From JAEUKA01 sp035340095 (GTDB lineage Bacteria; Myxococcota_A; Polyangia; Palsa-1104; JAEUJZ01): DNA of 10,823 nt. The notes beneath the pieces were generated by a model. The model did not search any database. It was not told the DNA's origin and saw only the letters and a program-made list of their open reading frames with translations. The stretch spans positions 1 to 10,823 of the forward strand of contig DAORGN010000173.1 of assembly GCA_035340095.1 (NCBI GenBank). The letters run 5' to 3'. Positions 1 through 6,753 of this stretch are shown piece by piece (position 1 is the stretch's first letter; every line of letters starts with the position of its first letter). The position numbers and the translations under genes are program-made.

Positions 1-57
1 TGAAATGGGGCCCGATAAGCGGTGCCAAACCAAGGTGGATCTTGAAATGGGCCCGAT
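1..57. repeat. Imperfect direct repeat upstream of crtI
   Basis: The 16-mer TGAAATGGGGCCCGAT at 1-16 recurs as TGAAATGGGCCCGAT at 43-57, differing only by one missing G. The copies are 42 bp apart start to start, about four helical turns, and each contains the palindrome GGGCCC. The first copy lies at the window edge, so more copies may lie further upstream. This spacing would suit a regulator binding one face of the DNA ahead of the carotenoid genes, but no known operator is recognised. It could equally be the tail of a repeat array or a local duplication. Confidence 0.55.
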
Positions 58-178
58 GCGTGGCGTTTTTCAAGACGAACCTTGATGTGGATGGCGCTTG
101 CTGGGGGGCTTGCAAAGGCAGACTTTTGGGGCGGGTTTTTGCTGAAGCGGGCCGGGTCGCTGTGGCACCTTATCGGGC
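58..178. other. Leader region before crtI, no gene seen
   Basis: There is no convincing coding frame here. In the crtI frame an in-frame TGA at 143-145 limits how far the gene can extend upstream. No good sigma-70 promoter pair is visible. The sequence GAACCTT at 77-83 resembles the -35 element used by ECF sigma factors, but no clear -10 partner follows at the expected distance, so it is only a weak hint. No strong Shine-Dalgarno sequence precedes the ATG at 179. Confidence 0.4.
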
Positions 179-1738
179 ATGAAAACGGCGATGCACAGTG
201 GCAACCGGGTGGTGGTGATTGGCTCGGGGTTTGGCGGACTTGCAGCAGCGATTCGTCTTCAGGCACGCGGCTACCAAGTGACACTCCTAGAGCAGCGCGA
301 CCAGCCGGGCGGACGGGCCTATGTCTACCGCGATGCTGGCTACGTGTTCGATGCGGGCCCCACGGTGGTCACGGCGCCTTATCTGTTCGAGGAGCTGTTT
401 GCGCTGTGTGGTCGCAAGATGAGCGACTACCTGGAGATGCTGCCGGTCAATCCGTTCTATCGGGTGCGTTTCCACGACGGGCGCTACTTCGAATACAGCG
501 GCAACACCGAACAGATGGTCGAACAGATTCGCGCCTGGAATCCGGCAGACGTCGACGGGTATCTGCGCTTTGTCGAGGAATCCGAGCGCATTTTCAAAGT
601 CGGTTTCGAGCAGCTTGGCGATGTGCCGTTTCACAAGCTGACCGACATGCTGAAGATCGTGCCGCAGATGCTAAGGCTGCGGTCGCATCTGTCGGTGTAT
701 TCGCTGGTGAAGAGCTTCATCCAGCATCCGGATCTGCGGATTCTGATGTCGTTTCACCCGCTGCTCGTCGGCGCCAATCCATTCAAAACCACGTCGATCT
801 ATGCGCTGATCCTGTATCTGGAACGCAAGTGGGGCGTCTGGTTTGCCAAAGGCGGCACCGGCGCGATTGTCAAAGCGCTGTGTGATCTGTTTGTCGAAAT
901 GGGTGGCGAAGTTCGCCTACACGCCAAAGTCGAACAGATACTCGTCGAAGGTGGCGGTCTCAAGCCGAAAGCCAGCGGCGTTCGTCTGGCGGGAGGGGCC
1001 ACACTGCCGGCTGATCTGGTGGTCAGCAACGCGGAAGTCGGCTTTACCTACCGATATCTTTTGCCTGAAGACGCGCGTCGCCACTTCACCAACGAACGAG
1101 TCGAGAACACCAACTACTCGATGGGACTGTTTGTGGCCTACTTTGGCACCAAGCGGCGCTTTGACGACGTGGCCCACCACACGATTGCGCTTGGGCCACG
1201 GTATCGCGAGCTTCTGGACGACATCTTTACGCGCAAGACGCTGGCCGATGACTTTTCGCTGTACTTGCACAGGCCGACGGCGACCGATACTTCGCTCGCG
1301 CCGCCGGGTGGTGATGCGTTCTATGTGCTGTCGCCGGTTCCCCACCTGGGGGCCGATAGGCCGGTGGACTGGTCGACAGAAGGCGAGCGCTATCGCGACA
1401 AGATTTTTTCCTATCTGGAACAGACGATGCTGCCGGGTCTGCGCGATCAGCTTGTCACCTCGCGTTTCATCACGCCGATTACGTTCCGCGATGAGCTGTC
1501 ATCGATGTACGGATCGGGCTTTTCGGTCGAGCCGACGCTGCTTCAGTCAGCCTATTTCCGTCCCCACAACGTGAGCGAAGACGTCGAAGGTCTTTACATC
1601 GTTGGCGGAGGCACCCATCCGGGCGCTGGAATGCCGGGCGTTTTGTCGACGGCCAAGGTGGTCGACCGCTTGATTCCCCGACTGGCTTCTGCACCGCAGG
1701 GTTCGCCGATAGCCGGATCGCACGCGGCGTATGTCTAG
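179..1738 (+). CDS. crtI: Phytoene desaturase (CrtI family)
   Basis: This FAD-dependent, membrane-associated enzyme introduces double bonds into phytoene, giving coloured carotenes such as lycopene or a partly desaturated intermediate. The 519-residue length is normal for the bacterial CrtI family. The N-terminus has a Rossmann dinucleotide-binding fold: GSGFGG at residues 15-20, the ribose-binding acidic residue E38 at the end of strand 2, and PGGRA at 43-47. A central segment reads like other CrtI proteins (NPFKTTSIYALI, then WGVWFAKGGTGAIV). The C-terminal CrtI signature GGGTHPGAGMP lies at about 476-486 and contacts FAD. ATG 179 is chosen because an in-frame stop sits at 143-145; ATG 191 (residue 5) is a possible alternative, and neither has a strong ribosome site. 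The stop overlaps the start of crtB, implying translational coupling. The exact number of desaturation steps cannot be read from sequence. Confidence 0.95.
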   Translation: MKTAMHSGNRVVVIGSGFGGLAAAIRLQARGYQVTLLEQRDQPGGRAYVYRDAGYVFDAGPTVVTAPYLFEELFALCGRKMSDYLEMLPVNPFYRVRFHDGRYFEYSGNTEQMVEQIRAWNPADVDGYLRFVEESERIFKVGFEQLGDVPFHKLTDMLKIVPQMLRLRSHLSVYSLVKSFIQHPDLRILMSFHPLLVGANPFKTTSIYALILYLERKWGVWFAKGGTGAIVKALCDLFVEMGGEVRLHAKVEQILVEGGGLKPKASGVRLAGGATLPADLVVSNAEVGFTYRYLLPEDARRHFTNERVENTNYSMGLFVAYFGTKRRFDDVAHHTIALGPRYRELLDDIFTRKTLADDFSLYLHRPTATDTSLAPPGGDAFYVLSPVPHLGADRPVDWSTEGERYRDKIFSYLEQTMLPGLRDQLVTSRFITPITFRDELSSMYGSGFSVEPTLLQSAYFRPHNVSEDVEGLYIVGGGTHPGAGMPGVLSTAKVVDRLIPRLASAPQGSPIAGSHAAYV

Positions 1739-2792
1739 TCCGCAGCCTTCGACTTCACTTGCGGAAACAGTCCCGCAGGCGATTGCGCAAGACGATCTGC
1801 TTTTGTGTCAAAGGCACATTGCCCATCACAGCAAGAGCTTCTATCTGTCGTCGCTGCTTCTGCCGCGAAAGGTCCGCTACGATGCCTGGGCGCTGTATGC
1901 ATTTTGTCGCCAAGCCGATGATGCTGTAGACGGCGACAATCCTGGTGATGGCACCGTGCCGAACAATGCGCCCGGTGCGTCTGCCCAGCTAGCGGCGGTC
2001 GCAAACCTGCGCAAAAAACTCGCGGCGGTGTATCGCGGGGATCCGGGGCAAGGCACAGCGCATGCGATTGACCGGGCGTTTTCAAAAGTGGTCGTGCGGA
2101 CGGCGATGCCGCAGGCGCTTCCTTCGCGGCTGCTCGATGGAATGGAGCAAGATGCGCGCGGCCAGCACTATGGGAGCTGGGAAGACCTGTACGGTTACTG
2201 CTTCAACGTCGCGGCGACCGTGGGACTGATGATGACTTGCGTGATGGGTCACAAGCTGTCACCTGACAGACTTGCGGAAGTGCTGCTGCGGGCGTCGGAC
2301 CTGGGCGTGGCGATGCAGCTTACCAACATCGCGCGCGACGTGGGCGAAGACGCTCGGCGGGGTCGGGTGTATCTGCCGGATTCGCTGCTTGGCAAACATG
2401 GGCTTCGCGCCGAGTCGGTCTTGGCGGAAGCGATGCAAGGATCGCCGGCCAGTGCAGGCTTGCGCGCTGCGGTGGCGGAGCTTTTGGCCACTGCGGATGC
2501 CCACTATGCCGCTGCCGAAGTCGGAATTGCGATGCTACCTGACGGGGTGCAGTGGGCGATTCGTTCGGCGAGCCGGATTTATCAGCGGATTGGACGCGCG
2601 CTCAAAGCCCAAGGGTTTGATTCACTGCGCAAGCGGGCGCGGATTTCAGCACTGCACAAGCTTGTGCTTCTGTTTGGCGCGTACCTTCTGGGACTTTTGC
2701 CGTCGGCGCGACGGATTTCTGCGCTTCCGTCTACGGGACCGGCTGACCAGTTGCTTTTGCGTCTGTGTCGTGAAGTGAAGCTGCTTCCGTAA
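1731..2792 (+). CDS. crtB: Phytoene synthase (squalene/phytoene synthase family)
   Basis: CrtB condenses two geranylgeranyl diphosphates through presqualene-type chemistry to 15-cis-phytoene, the substrate of CrtI encoded just upstream. The 353-residue protein has both Mg-diphosphate-binding aspartate motifs of the family: CRQADDAVD at 59-67 (D63, D64, D67) and NIARDVGED at 199-207 (D203, D207). The substrate-binding motif SKSFYLSSLLLP lies at 34-45, and GRVYLP follows the second Asp motif. A hydrophobic stretch near residues 306-320 (HKLVLLFGAYLLGLLP) may help membrane association; the family is usually membrane-peripheral. The ATG overlaps the crtI stop by 8 nt (ATGTCTAG) and has no evident Shine-Dalgarno sequence, so reinitiation after crtI is likely. 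No crtE (GGPP synthase) is present in the window, so the prenyl substrate must be made from elsewhere. Confidence 0.95.
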   Translation: MSSPQPSTSLAETVPQAIAQDDLLLCQRHIAHHSKSFYLSSLLLPRKVRYDAWALYAFCRQADDAVDGDNPGDGTVPNNAPGASAQLAAVANLRKKLAAVYRGDPGQGTAHAIDRAFSKVVVRTAMPQALPSRLLDGMEQDARGQHYGSWEDLYGYCFNVAATVGLMMTCVMGHKLSPDRLAEVLLRASDLGVAMQLTNIARDVGEDARRGRVYLPDSLLGKHGLRAESVLAEAMQGSPASAGLRAAVAELLATADAHYAAAEVGIAMLPDGVQWAIRSASRIYQRIGRALKAQGFDSLRKRARISALHKLVLLFGAYLLGLLPSARRISALPSTGPADQLLLRLCREVKLLP

Positions 2793-2812
2793 CGCCGGAC
2801 TTGGGTTACGGA
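2786..2812. terminator. Putative bidirectional terminator hairpin between convergent genes
   Basis: TCCGTAAC at 2786-2793 and GTTACGGA at 2805-2812 are perfect 8-bp inverted arms around an 11-nt loop. The left arm contains the crtB stop TAA (2790-2792) and the right arm contains the reverse-strand stop of the lipoprotein gene (2806-2808). It is the only dyad in the 13-bp gap between the convergent genes, so it probably serves both transcripts. No U-tract follows on either side, so it does not fit a classical intrinsic terminator; it could instead protect 3' ends or act with Rho. Confidence 0.5.
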
Positions 2813-3909
2813 TGCGGCGGCACGACTGGCAGCGGGCGCGGCGTTGGCATCGGCACTGCTTCCGACAGTGCGGCGATGACCCGTTCGACCGCTACGCTCT
2901 GTCCTTCAAAGTGGATGAACCGACCCGAGCTGCGTGCTGCCGCCGTCGTGCACGGATCAAAGGGAATCGTCGGCTCTTGGTTTGTCAGCCGTCCGAAGAC
3001 CGAGTTTGTCCCTGGCAGGACGCACGCAGACTCGCGCTGGTGATAACAGACGCAGCGCGGACCGAGCGACCGCTCTAGTGCTTTCCACATCCGACTTGCG
3101 GGGGTTTTGTCATCGACTTCGGGGGGCAACTTTTCGGTGGTCCCCTGCGACAGATTCACCGTCGAGCTGCAATCCGGACTGGACTGATGTTCGGCAGCGC
3201 CGTGGTATTCGAAACGCACCACTTTGTGCATCGCCTCTAGGCCGGAAAACAGCGCAAACATCAGGTGGTCGACCGAGTGCGCGAGATCGGAAGCGCGCGG
3301 GCAGCCCGAGCAGGCATAGCCTGCAAATGCGGTACAGCCCGAGCAGGTCGCCAGATTGCAGCGGTGCGCGGTGTTTTGCAAAAGCCCAAGCGCGCCCAGC
3401 TCGCGATACAAAATCAGTGCCCGATCGTCGCCAAAGTCGTAACCCAGGTGCGGTGCCGTGATGGTCAGCGGGCGGGCTTTGGCCACTTCCGATGGCGCGC
3501 GCAGGACAAAGAAGCCATTCCAGCGGCTGGCGCGCTCGGTCAAAACCCAGTGCCTAGTCTGGGTCACGGTGTCGGTGATTTCTTCGGCTTTGTAACCCAT
3601 CGCGTCGGCGTAGGCCATAAAGCTGGGACAGTCGGCAGACGCCCAAGCCAGCGCGGTGGAATACGCCGACATCCACTGCGTGGTACCGCGCGACACCGGA
3701 ATCATCGGGCCACCATCGCGACCGACAAAAGGCAGCTCGCGCAGGTACTGCACGAGATCCAGCGAGCGCTGCGGCAGACAACTGGTCAAGCTGCTGCCGC
3801 CATCACTCGGTGGACTGACGACGGGGGTCTGAACGATGCTCGTCTGGCCCGGACAGCCAGCCACAAGAAGTGCCAAAAACGAAGCGAAGCCCCAGGCGGG
3901 GATGTGCAT
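2806..3909 (-). CDS. Cysteine-rich lipoprotein of unknown function
   Basis: I do not recognise this 367-residue protein with certainty. Its N-terminus is a type II signal peptide: a hydrophobic run FASFLALLVAG ending in the lipobox VAGC with C19 as the lipidation site. The n-region before it (MHIPAW) unusually has no Lys or Arg. The mature protein has twelve further cysteines. Five cluster as C184-x4-C189-x2-C192-x7-C200-x2-C203, and three more at C286, C288 and C296, suggesting disulfides or a bound metal. Around this cluster are possible catalytic residues: TAPHLGYDFG (H154, D158), AHRC (H182), LAHSVDH (H211, D214, H215) and FEYHG (E234, H236). This order faintly recalls metal-dependent amidohydrolases of the N-formylglutamate amidohydrolase type, but that is a low-confidence inference. 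The C-terminus is Pro-rich (PTPRPLPVVPPHP). The gene starts 8 nt after the lon stop, so it is probably co-transcribed and translationally coupled with lon. GAAGG lies only 1 nt before the ATG, too close for a good ribosome site. Confidence 0.75.
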   Translation of the reverse strand: MHIPAWGFASFLALLVAGCPGQTSIVQTPVVSPPSDGGSSLTSCLPQRSLDLVQYLRELPFVGRDGGPMIPVSRGTTQWMSAYSTALAWASADCPSFMAYADAMGYKAEEITDTVTQTRHWVLTERASRWNGFFVLRAPSEVAKARPLTITAPHLGYDFGDDRALILYRELGALGLLQNTAHRCNLATCSGCTAFAGYACSGCPRASDLAHSVDHLMFALFSGLEAMHKVVRFEYHGAAEHQSSPDCSSTVNLSQGTTEKLPPEVDDKTPASRMWKALERSLGPRCVCYHQRESACVLPGTNSVFGRLTNQEPTIPFDPCTTAAARSSGRFIHFEGQSVAVERVIAALSEAVPMPTPRPLPVVPPHP

Positions 3910-3917
3910 GCCTTCGG

Positions 3918-6356
3918 CTATGCCATGGCGGGCGCGGCGGGTCCAGTCTGGACGCTGCTTGATGAAGCGGGCAGGGGAGCCAGCGGCGCTCCGCTCGGCG
4001 TCGGTTCAAGCACGCTGTCGAGCACGGTGCGGACGTTGCTGACGACGACAAACGACATCTCGTTTCGCACGTCTTGTGGGACTTCCAGCACGTCTTTGCC
4101 ATTGCGTTCGGGCAAAAACACGGTGCGGATGCCAGCGCGGTGAGCGGCCAGCACTTTGGACTTGATTCCACCGACGGGCAGAACCGCGCCACGCAGCGTC
4201 ACTTCGCCCGTCATTGCGACATCAGACCGCACTTTGCGCCCGGTCAGAAGCGACACAATGGCCGACAGAATCGCAGTGCCCGCCGACGGACCATCCTTGG
4301 CAATCGCGCCTTGCGGTACGTGCAGGTGCAGATCCATGTTTTCGAAAAAGCCGGGGTCGACATGCAGCTCCGTCGAGTGAGCGCGAACCCACGACAGCGC
4401 CGCTTGCGCCGATTCCTTCATGACGTCGCCGAGCTTGCCGGTAAGCTGGAGCTTGCCTTTGCCGGGCATGGCCGATGCTTCGACAAACAAGATGTCGCCA
4501 CCAACCGGAGTCACCGCAAGCCCCGTCGCGACGCCTGGGCAGTTGGTGTGCTCTGCGACATCGTGGAAGAACTTGATCGGGCCCAGGTATTCTGCGACAT
4601 CAACCTGGTCGACGACGATGGCCTTCTTTTCGGCATCTTGGGCCGGCGCCGGCTGCTCGGCAATCTTCATCGCGACGCCGCGGATCACCGACGCCAGCTC
4701 TCGCTCGAGGTTGCGCACGCCGGCTTCGCGGGTGTGACGCTCGATGATTTCGCTTATCGCCGTCTCGGTAAACTGGATCTGATCCGGCTTGAGACCATGT
4801 TCGCCAATCTGCTTGGGCAGAAGGTGACGCTCGGCGATCTTCTGTTTTTCCGCGATGGTGTAGCCGGGGATCTCGATGATCTCCATGCGGTCACGCAGCG
4901 CGAGCGGAATCGTTTCCAGCGTGTTCGCGGTGCAGATGAAGATCACCTCCGACAGATCAAACGACACTTCCAGGTAGTGATCGGAAAAGGCGTTGTTCTG
5001 TTCGGGATCGAGCACTTCCAGAAGCGCGCTCGATGGATCGCCGCGGTAGTCATGACCCAGCTTGTCAATCTCATCGAGGAGGATGACCGGGTTTTTGCTA
5101 CCGACGCGCTTCATCGCTTGGATGATGCGACCGGGCAGCGCGCCGATGTACGTCCGCCGGTGGCCACGGATTTCGGCTTCGTCCCGCACTCCGCCAAGCG
5201 AGATGCGGTGGAAGTTCCGACCCAGCGCCGATGCAATCGAGCGACCAAGCGAGGTCTTGCCAACACCCGGCGGACCGACGAGGCACAGAATCGGGCCCTT
5301 CTTGGTCGGCGCCAGCTTGCGAACCGCCAGGTATTCGACGATCCGTTTTTTGACTTTTTCAAGACCCCAGTGATCGGCTTCCAGCACCGCGCGCGCCGAC
5401 GGCAGATCGTGTTTGTCGTTCGTTCGCTTCGACCAGGGCAGATCACACAGCCATTCCAGATAGGTGCGCTGAATCGACGCTTCGGGCGAGCCTTCCGGAA
5501 TGTTGCGCAGGCGGTCGAGCTGCTTTTTCGCGACCTTTTCCGCTTCGGCTGGCATTTCGGCCTGGGCAATCCGTTCGGAAAACTGCTGCAGGTCTTTGTC
5601 GTTGTCGCTTTCGCCGAGCTCGTCCTGAATTGCCTTCATCTGCTGGCGCAGTACGGCTTCGCGCTGGCGACGGGCAAACTCATTTTGGACCTGCTTGTCG
5701 ATGCGCTCTTTGGCGCTCATCACTTCGGCCTGTCTTTGCAGCACCGCCAGGACCTGATGCAGACGGACTTTGACATCAAGCTGGTTTAGCAAACTCAGTC
5801 TTTCGGCCAGCGGCAGCTCGACGAGCGCCGAGGCCAAATCGCTGACCAAGCTGGGCTCGCGGGTCTGATCGAGAAGCTGAAGCACTGCCCGCGCTGATTC
5901 GGGAACCTGGATCTGCGAAGCCAGCCGCTGTCCGGCTTCTTTCACCGTCAGCGCAAGCGCAATTGTTTCGACCGAATCAGCCAGAAGCTCGGGCGCCGGC
6001 AGCGAGCGTGCCGTCAAAAACGGCTCCGTGCCAACGACCTCAAAGCGACGACGACGCTCGCCTTTGAGAATCGCCGTCATTTTGTCTGATCCCGTGCGCA
6101 CCACTTTGAGCACTTCGGCCTGCACCGCAATCGGGTGAAGGTCAGAAGGCTGGGGATCTTCGGTGTGCGGGTCGCGCTGGACCGCGACAAGCAGCGTCGG
6201 GGGATGCTGCTTGACGACGTTTTCCAACATACGCAGCGAGCTGCGACGACCCACCTCGACAGGGAGAGTGAGGCCGGGCAAAAGTGTCAGGTTGCGCAGC
6301 GGTAGGACCGGAAGCTCGGGCGTCGGTTCGCTGTGGCTTGCTTTGGGGTCAAACAT
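3918..6356 (-). CDS. lon: ATP-dependent Lon protease (LonA type)
   Basis: Lon is a cytosolic homohexameric AAA+ serine protease that unfolds and degrades misfolded proteins and specific regulators. The 812-residue length fits bacterial LonA. Residues 15-205 form the N-terminal substrate-recognition domain, beginning LPVLPLRNLTLLPG, followed by a coiled-coil helical region to about 310. The ATPase module has Walker A GPPGVGKT (361-368), Walker B VILLDEID (424-431), sensor-1 region TAN (476-478) and the sensor-2 segment GVRNLERE (546-553). The protease domain has the nucleophile S691 in KDGPSAG and the catalytic lysine K734 in GGIKSK, 43 residues later as in the Escherichia coli enzyme (S679/K722). 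All key residues are intact. The last 30 residues are a Pro/Ala/Ser tail of low complexity that is not part of the core. The start is supported by AGAGGA four bases upstream. The gene is divergent from the pseudokinase gene and is followed by the lipoprotein gene. Confidence 0.98.
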   Translation of the reverse strand: MFDPKASHSEPTPELPVLPLRNLTLLPGLTLPVEVGRRSSLRMLENVVKQHPPTLLVAVQRDPHTEDPQPSDLHPIAVQAEVLKVVRTGSDKMTAILKGERRRRFEVVGTEPFLTARSLPAPELLADSVETIALALTVKEAGQRLASQIQVPESARAVLQLLDQTREPSLVSDLASALVELPLAERLSLLNQLDVKVRLHQVLAVLQRQAEVMSAKERIDKQVQNEFARRQREAVLRQQMKAIQDELGESDNDKDLQQFSERIAQAEMPAEAEKVAKKQLDRLRNIPEGSPEASIQRTYLEWLCDLPWSKRTNDKHDLPSARAVLEADHWGLEKVKKRIVEYLAVRKLAPTKKGPILCLVGPPGVGKTSLGRSIASALGRNFHRISLGGVRDEAEIRGHRRTYIGALPGRIIQAMKRVGSKNPVILLDEIDKLGHDYRGDPSSALLEVLDPEQNNAFSDHYLEVSFDLSEVIFICTANTLETIPLALRDRMEIIEIPGYTIAEKQKIAERHLLPKQIGEHGLKPDQIQFTETAISEIIERHTREAGVRNLERELASVIRGVAMKIAEQPAPAQDAEKKAIVVDQVDVAEYLGPIKFFHDVAEHTNCPGVATGLAVTPVGGDILFVEASAMPGKGKLQLTGKLGDVMKESAQAALSWVRAHSTELHVDPGFFENMDLHLHVPQGAIAKDGPSAGTAILSAIVSLLTGRKVRSDVAMTGEVTLRGAVLPVGGIKSKVLAAHRAGIRTVFLPERNGKDVLEVPQDVRNEMSFVVVSNVRTVLDSVLEPTPSGAPLAPLPASSSSVQTGPAAPAMA

Positions 6357-6360
6357 GGTT

Positions 6361-6366
6361 TCCTCT
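6361..6366 (-). promoter_or_regulatory. Ribosome binding site of lon
   Basis: On the minus strand AGAGGA precedes the ATG of lon by 4 nt. It is one of the stronger Shine-Dalgarno matches in the window and supports starting lon at 6356. Confidence 0.7.
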
Positions 6367-6433
6367 GGGTTCAGACCTCGTCGCTAACCGACAGGTCCGG
6401 CGCAATAACAGCCTCAATCTGCGCACGCACTTG

Positions 6434-6491
6434 GTGAGAAGCAATACTCCAATTTTACGATGCCTTGGCGGCGGAGCTTGCATCTTCTCAC
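6434..6491. repeat. Widely spaced inverted repeat upstream of lon
   Basis: GTGAGAAG at 6434-6441 is matched by its exact complement CTTCTCAC at 6484-6491, with 42 nt between them. The arms bracket an AT-rich stretch containing the -10-like TAAAAT on the lon strand, so they could be paired half-sites for a looping or dimeric regulator. An 8-bp match at this distance can also arise by chance. Confidence 0.35.
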
Positions 6492-6495
6492 GAAA

Positions 6496-6514
6496 CACCG
6501 AGACTGCCTCGGTG
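6496..6514. repeat. Hairpin or operator-like palindrome CACCGAG-N5-CTCGGTG
   Basis: Arms CACCGAG (6496-6502) and CTCGGTG (6508-6514) are perfectly complementary around the 5-nt spacer ACTGC. It has the geometry of a stable hairpin, but no T-run follows on the plus strand and it lies upstream of both genes, so an operator for a dimeric regulator is more likely than a terminator. Confidence 0.45.
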
Positions 6515-6572
6515 CGGCGCGCGATATGGGCAAACTAAGGGCGCGCTGCCGGCTGTCAATGTGTGTCTTGTG

Positions 6573-6598
6573 CAAAAGTTTCCCTAACGTCACTTTTG
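6573..6598. repeat. Operator-like palindrome CAAAAGT-N12-ACTTTTG
   Basis: Arms CAAAAGT (6573-6579) and ACTTTTG (6592-6598) are perfect complements with a 12-nt spacer. The AT-rich arms stand out from the GC-rich surroundings, as binding sites for dimeric transcription factors often do. It lies about 155 bp upstream of the pseudokinase start. Confidence 0.4.
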
Positions 6599-6742
6599 GC
6601 TGATGGCTGGGAGTCAGCTGCGCCCGCTCCGTCGAATTCGCCGTCGCAACCGTTCACGATGGCATCGCACAGGCCGCGCTGGACCGGCAAACTTCACCGA
6701 AGACGAGCCGACTTGTCGTGATAAAGTGATCAAACCGCCGTC

Positions 6743-6747
6743 GAAGG
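6743..6747 (+). promoter_or_regulatory. Ribosome binding site of the pseudokinase gene
   Basis: GAAGG lies 6 nt upstream of the ATG at 6754, a normal spacing, and fixes this start. Confidence 0.65.
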
Positions 6748-6753
6748 TTTGCC

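Larger units (their letters stand above)
6357..6753. other. Divergent intergenic control region
   Basis: This 397-bp stretch separates lon (leftward) from the pseudokinase gene (rightward) and has no credible coding frame or RNA gene. It must hold both promoters. On the minus strand TAAAAT (complement of 6454-6459) resembles a -10 box about 95 bp upstream of lon, but no good -35 is seen at the right distance. No CIRCE element or heat-shock sigma-32 pattern is visible. Three perfect inverted repeats lie between 6434 and 6598 and are listed separately. Confidence 0.6.

Noticed and set aside
41..60. CTTGAA resembling a heat-shock sigma-32 -35 box
   Set aside because: No CCCCAT-type -10 follows at 12-15 nt; the CCCGAT nearby is only 5 nt away and belongs to the direct repeat.
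162..178. Possible sigma-54 promoter TGGCAC just before crtI
   Set aside because: The GG and GC elements are 11 nt apart rather than 10, the -12 element does not match TTGC, and the site abuts the start codon.
3265..4143. A 292-codon plus-strand open frame opposite the lipoprotein gene
   Set aside because: It is antisense to a gene with a clear lipobox and ribosome-linked context, and its translation shows no domain.
4074..5789. A 571-codon plus-strand open frame opposite lon
   Set aside because: It is fully antisense to lon, whose domains and catalytic residues are intact. Its translation is Arg/His/Gln-rich without recognisable domains, as expected for a shadow frame in GC-rich DNA.
6357..6753. 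CIRCE element controlling lon
   Set aside because: No TTAGCACTC/GAGTGCTAA arms are present on either strand.
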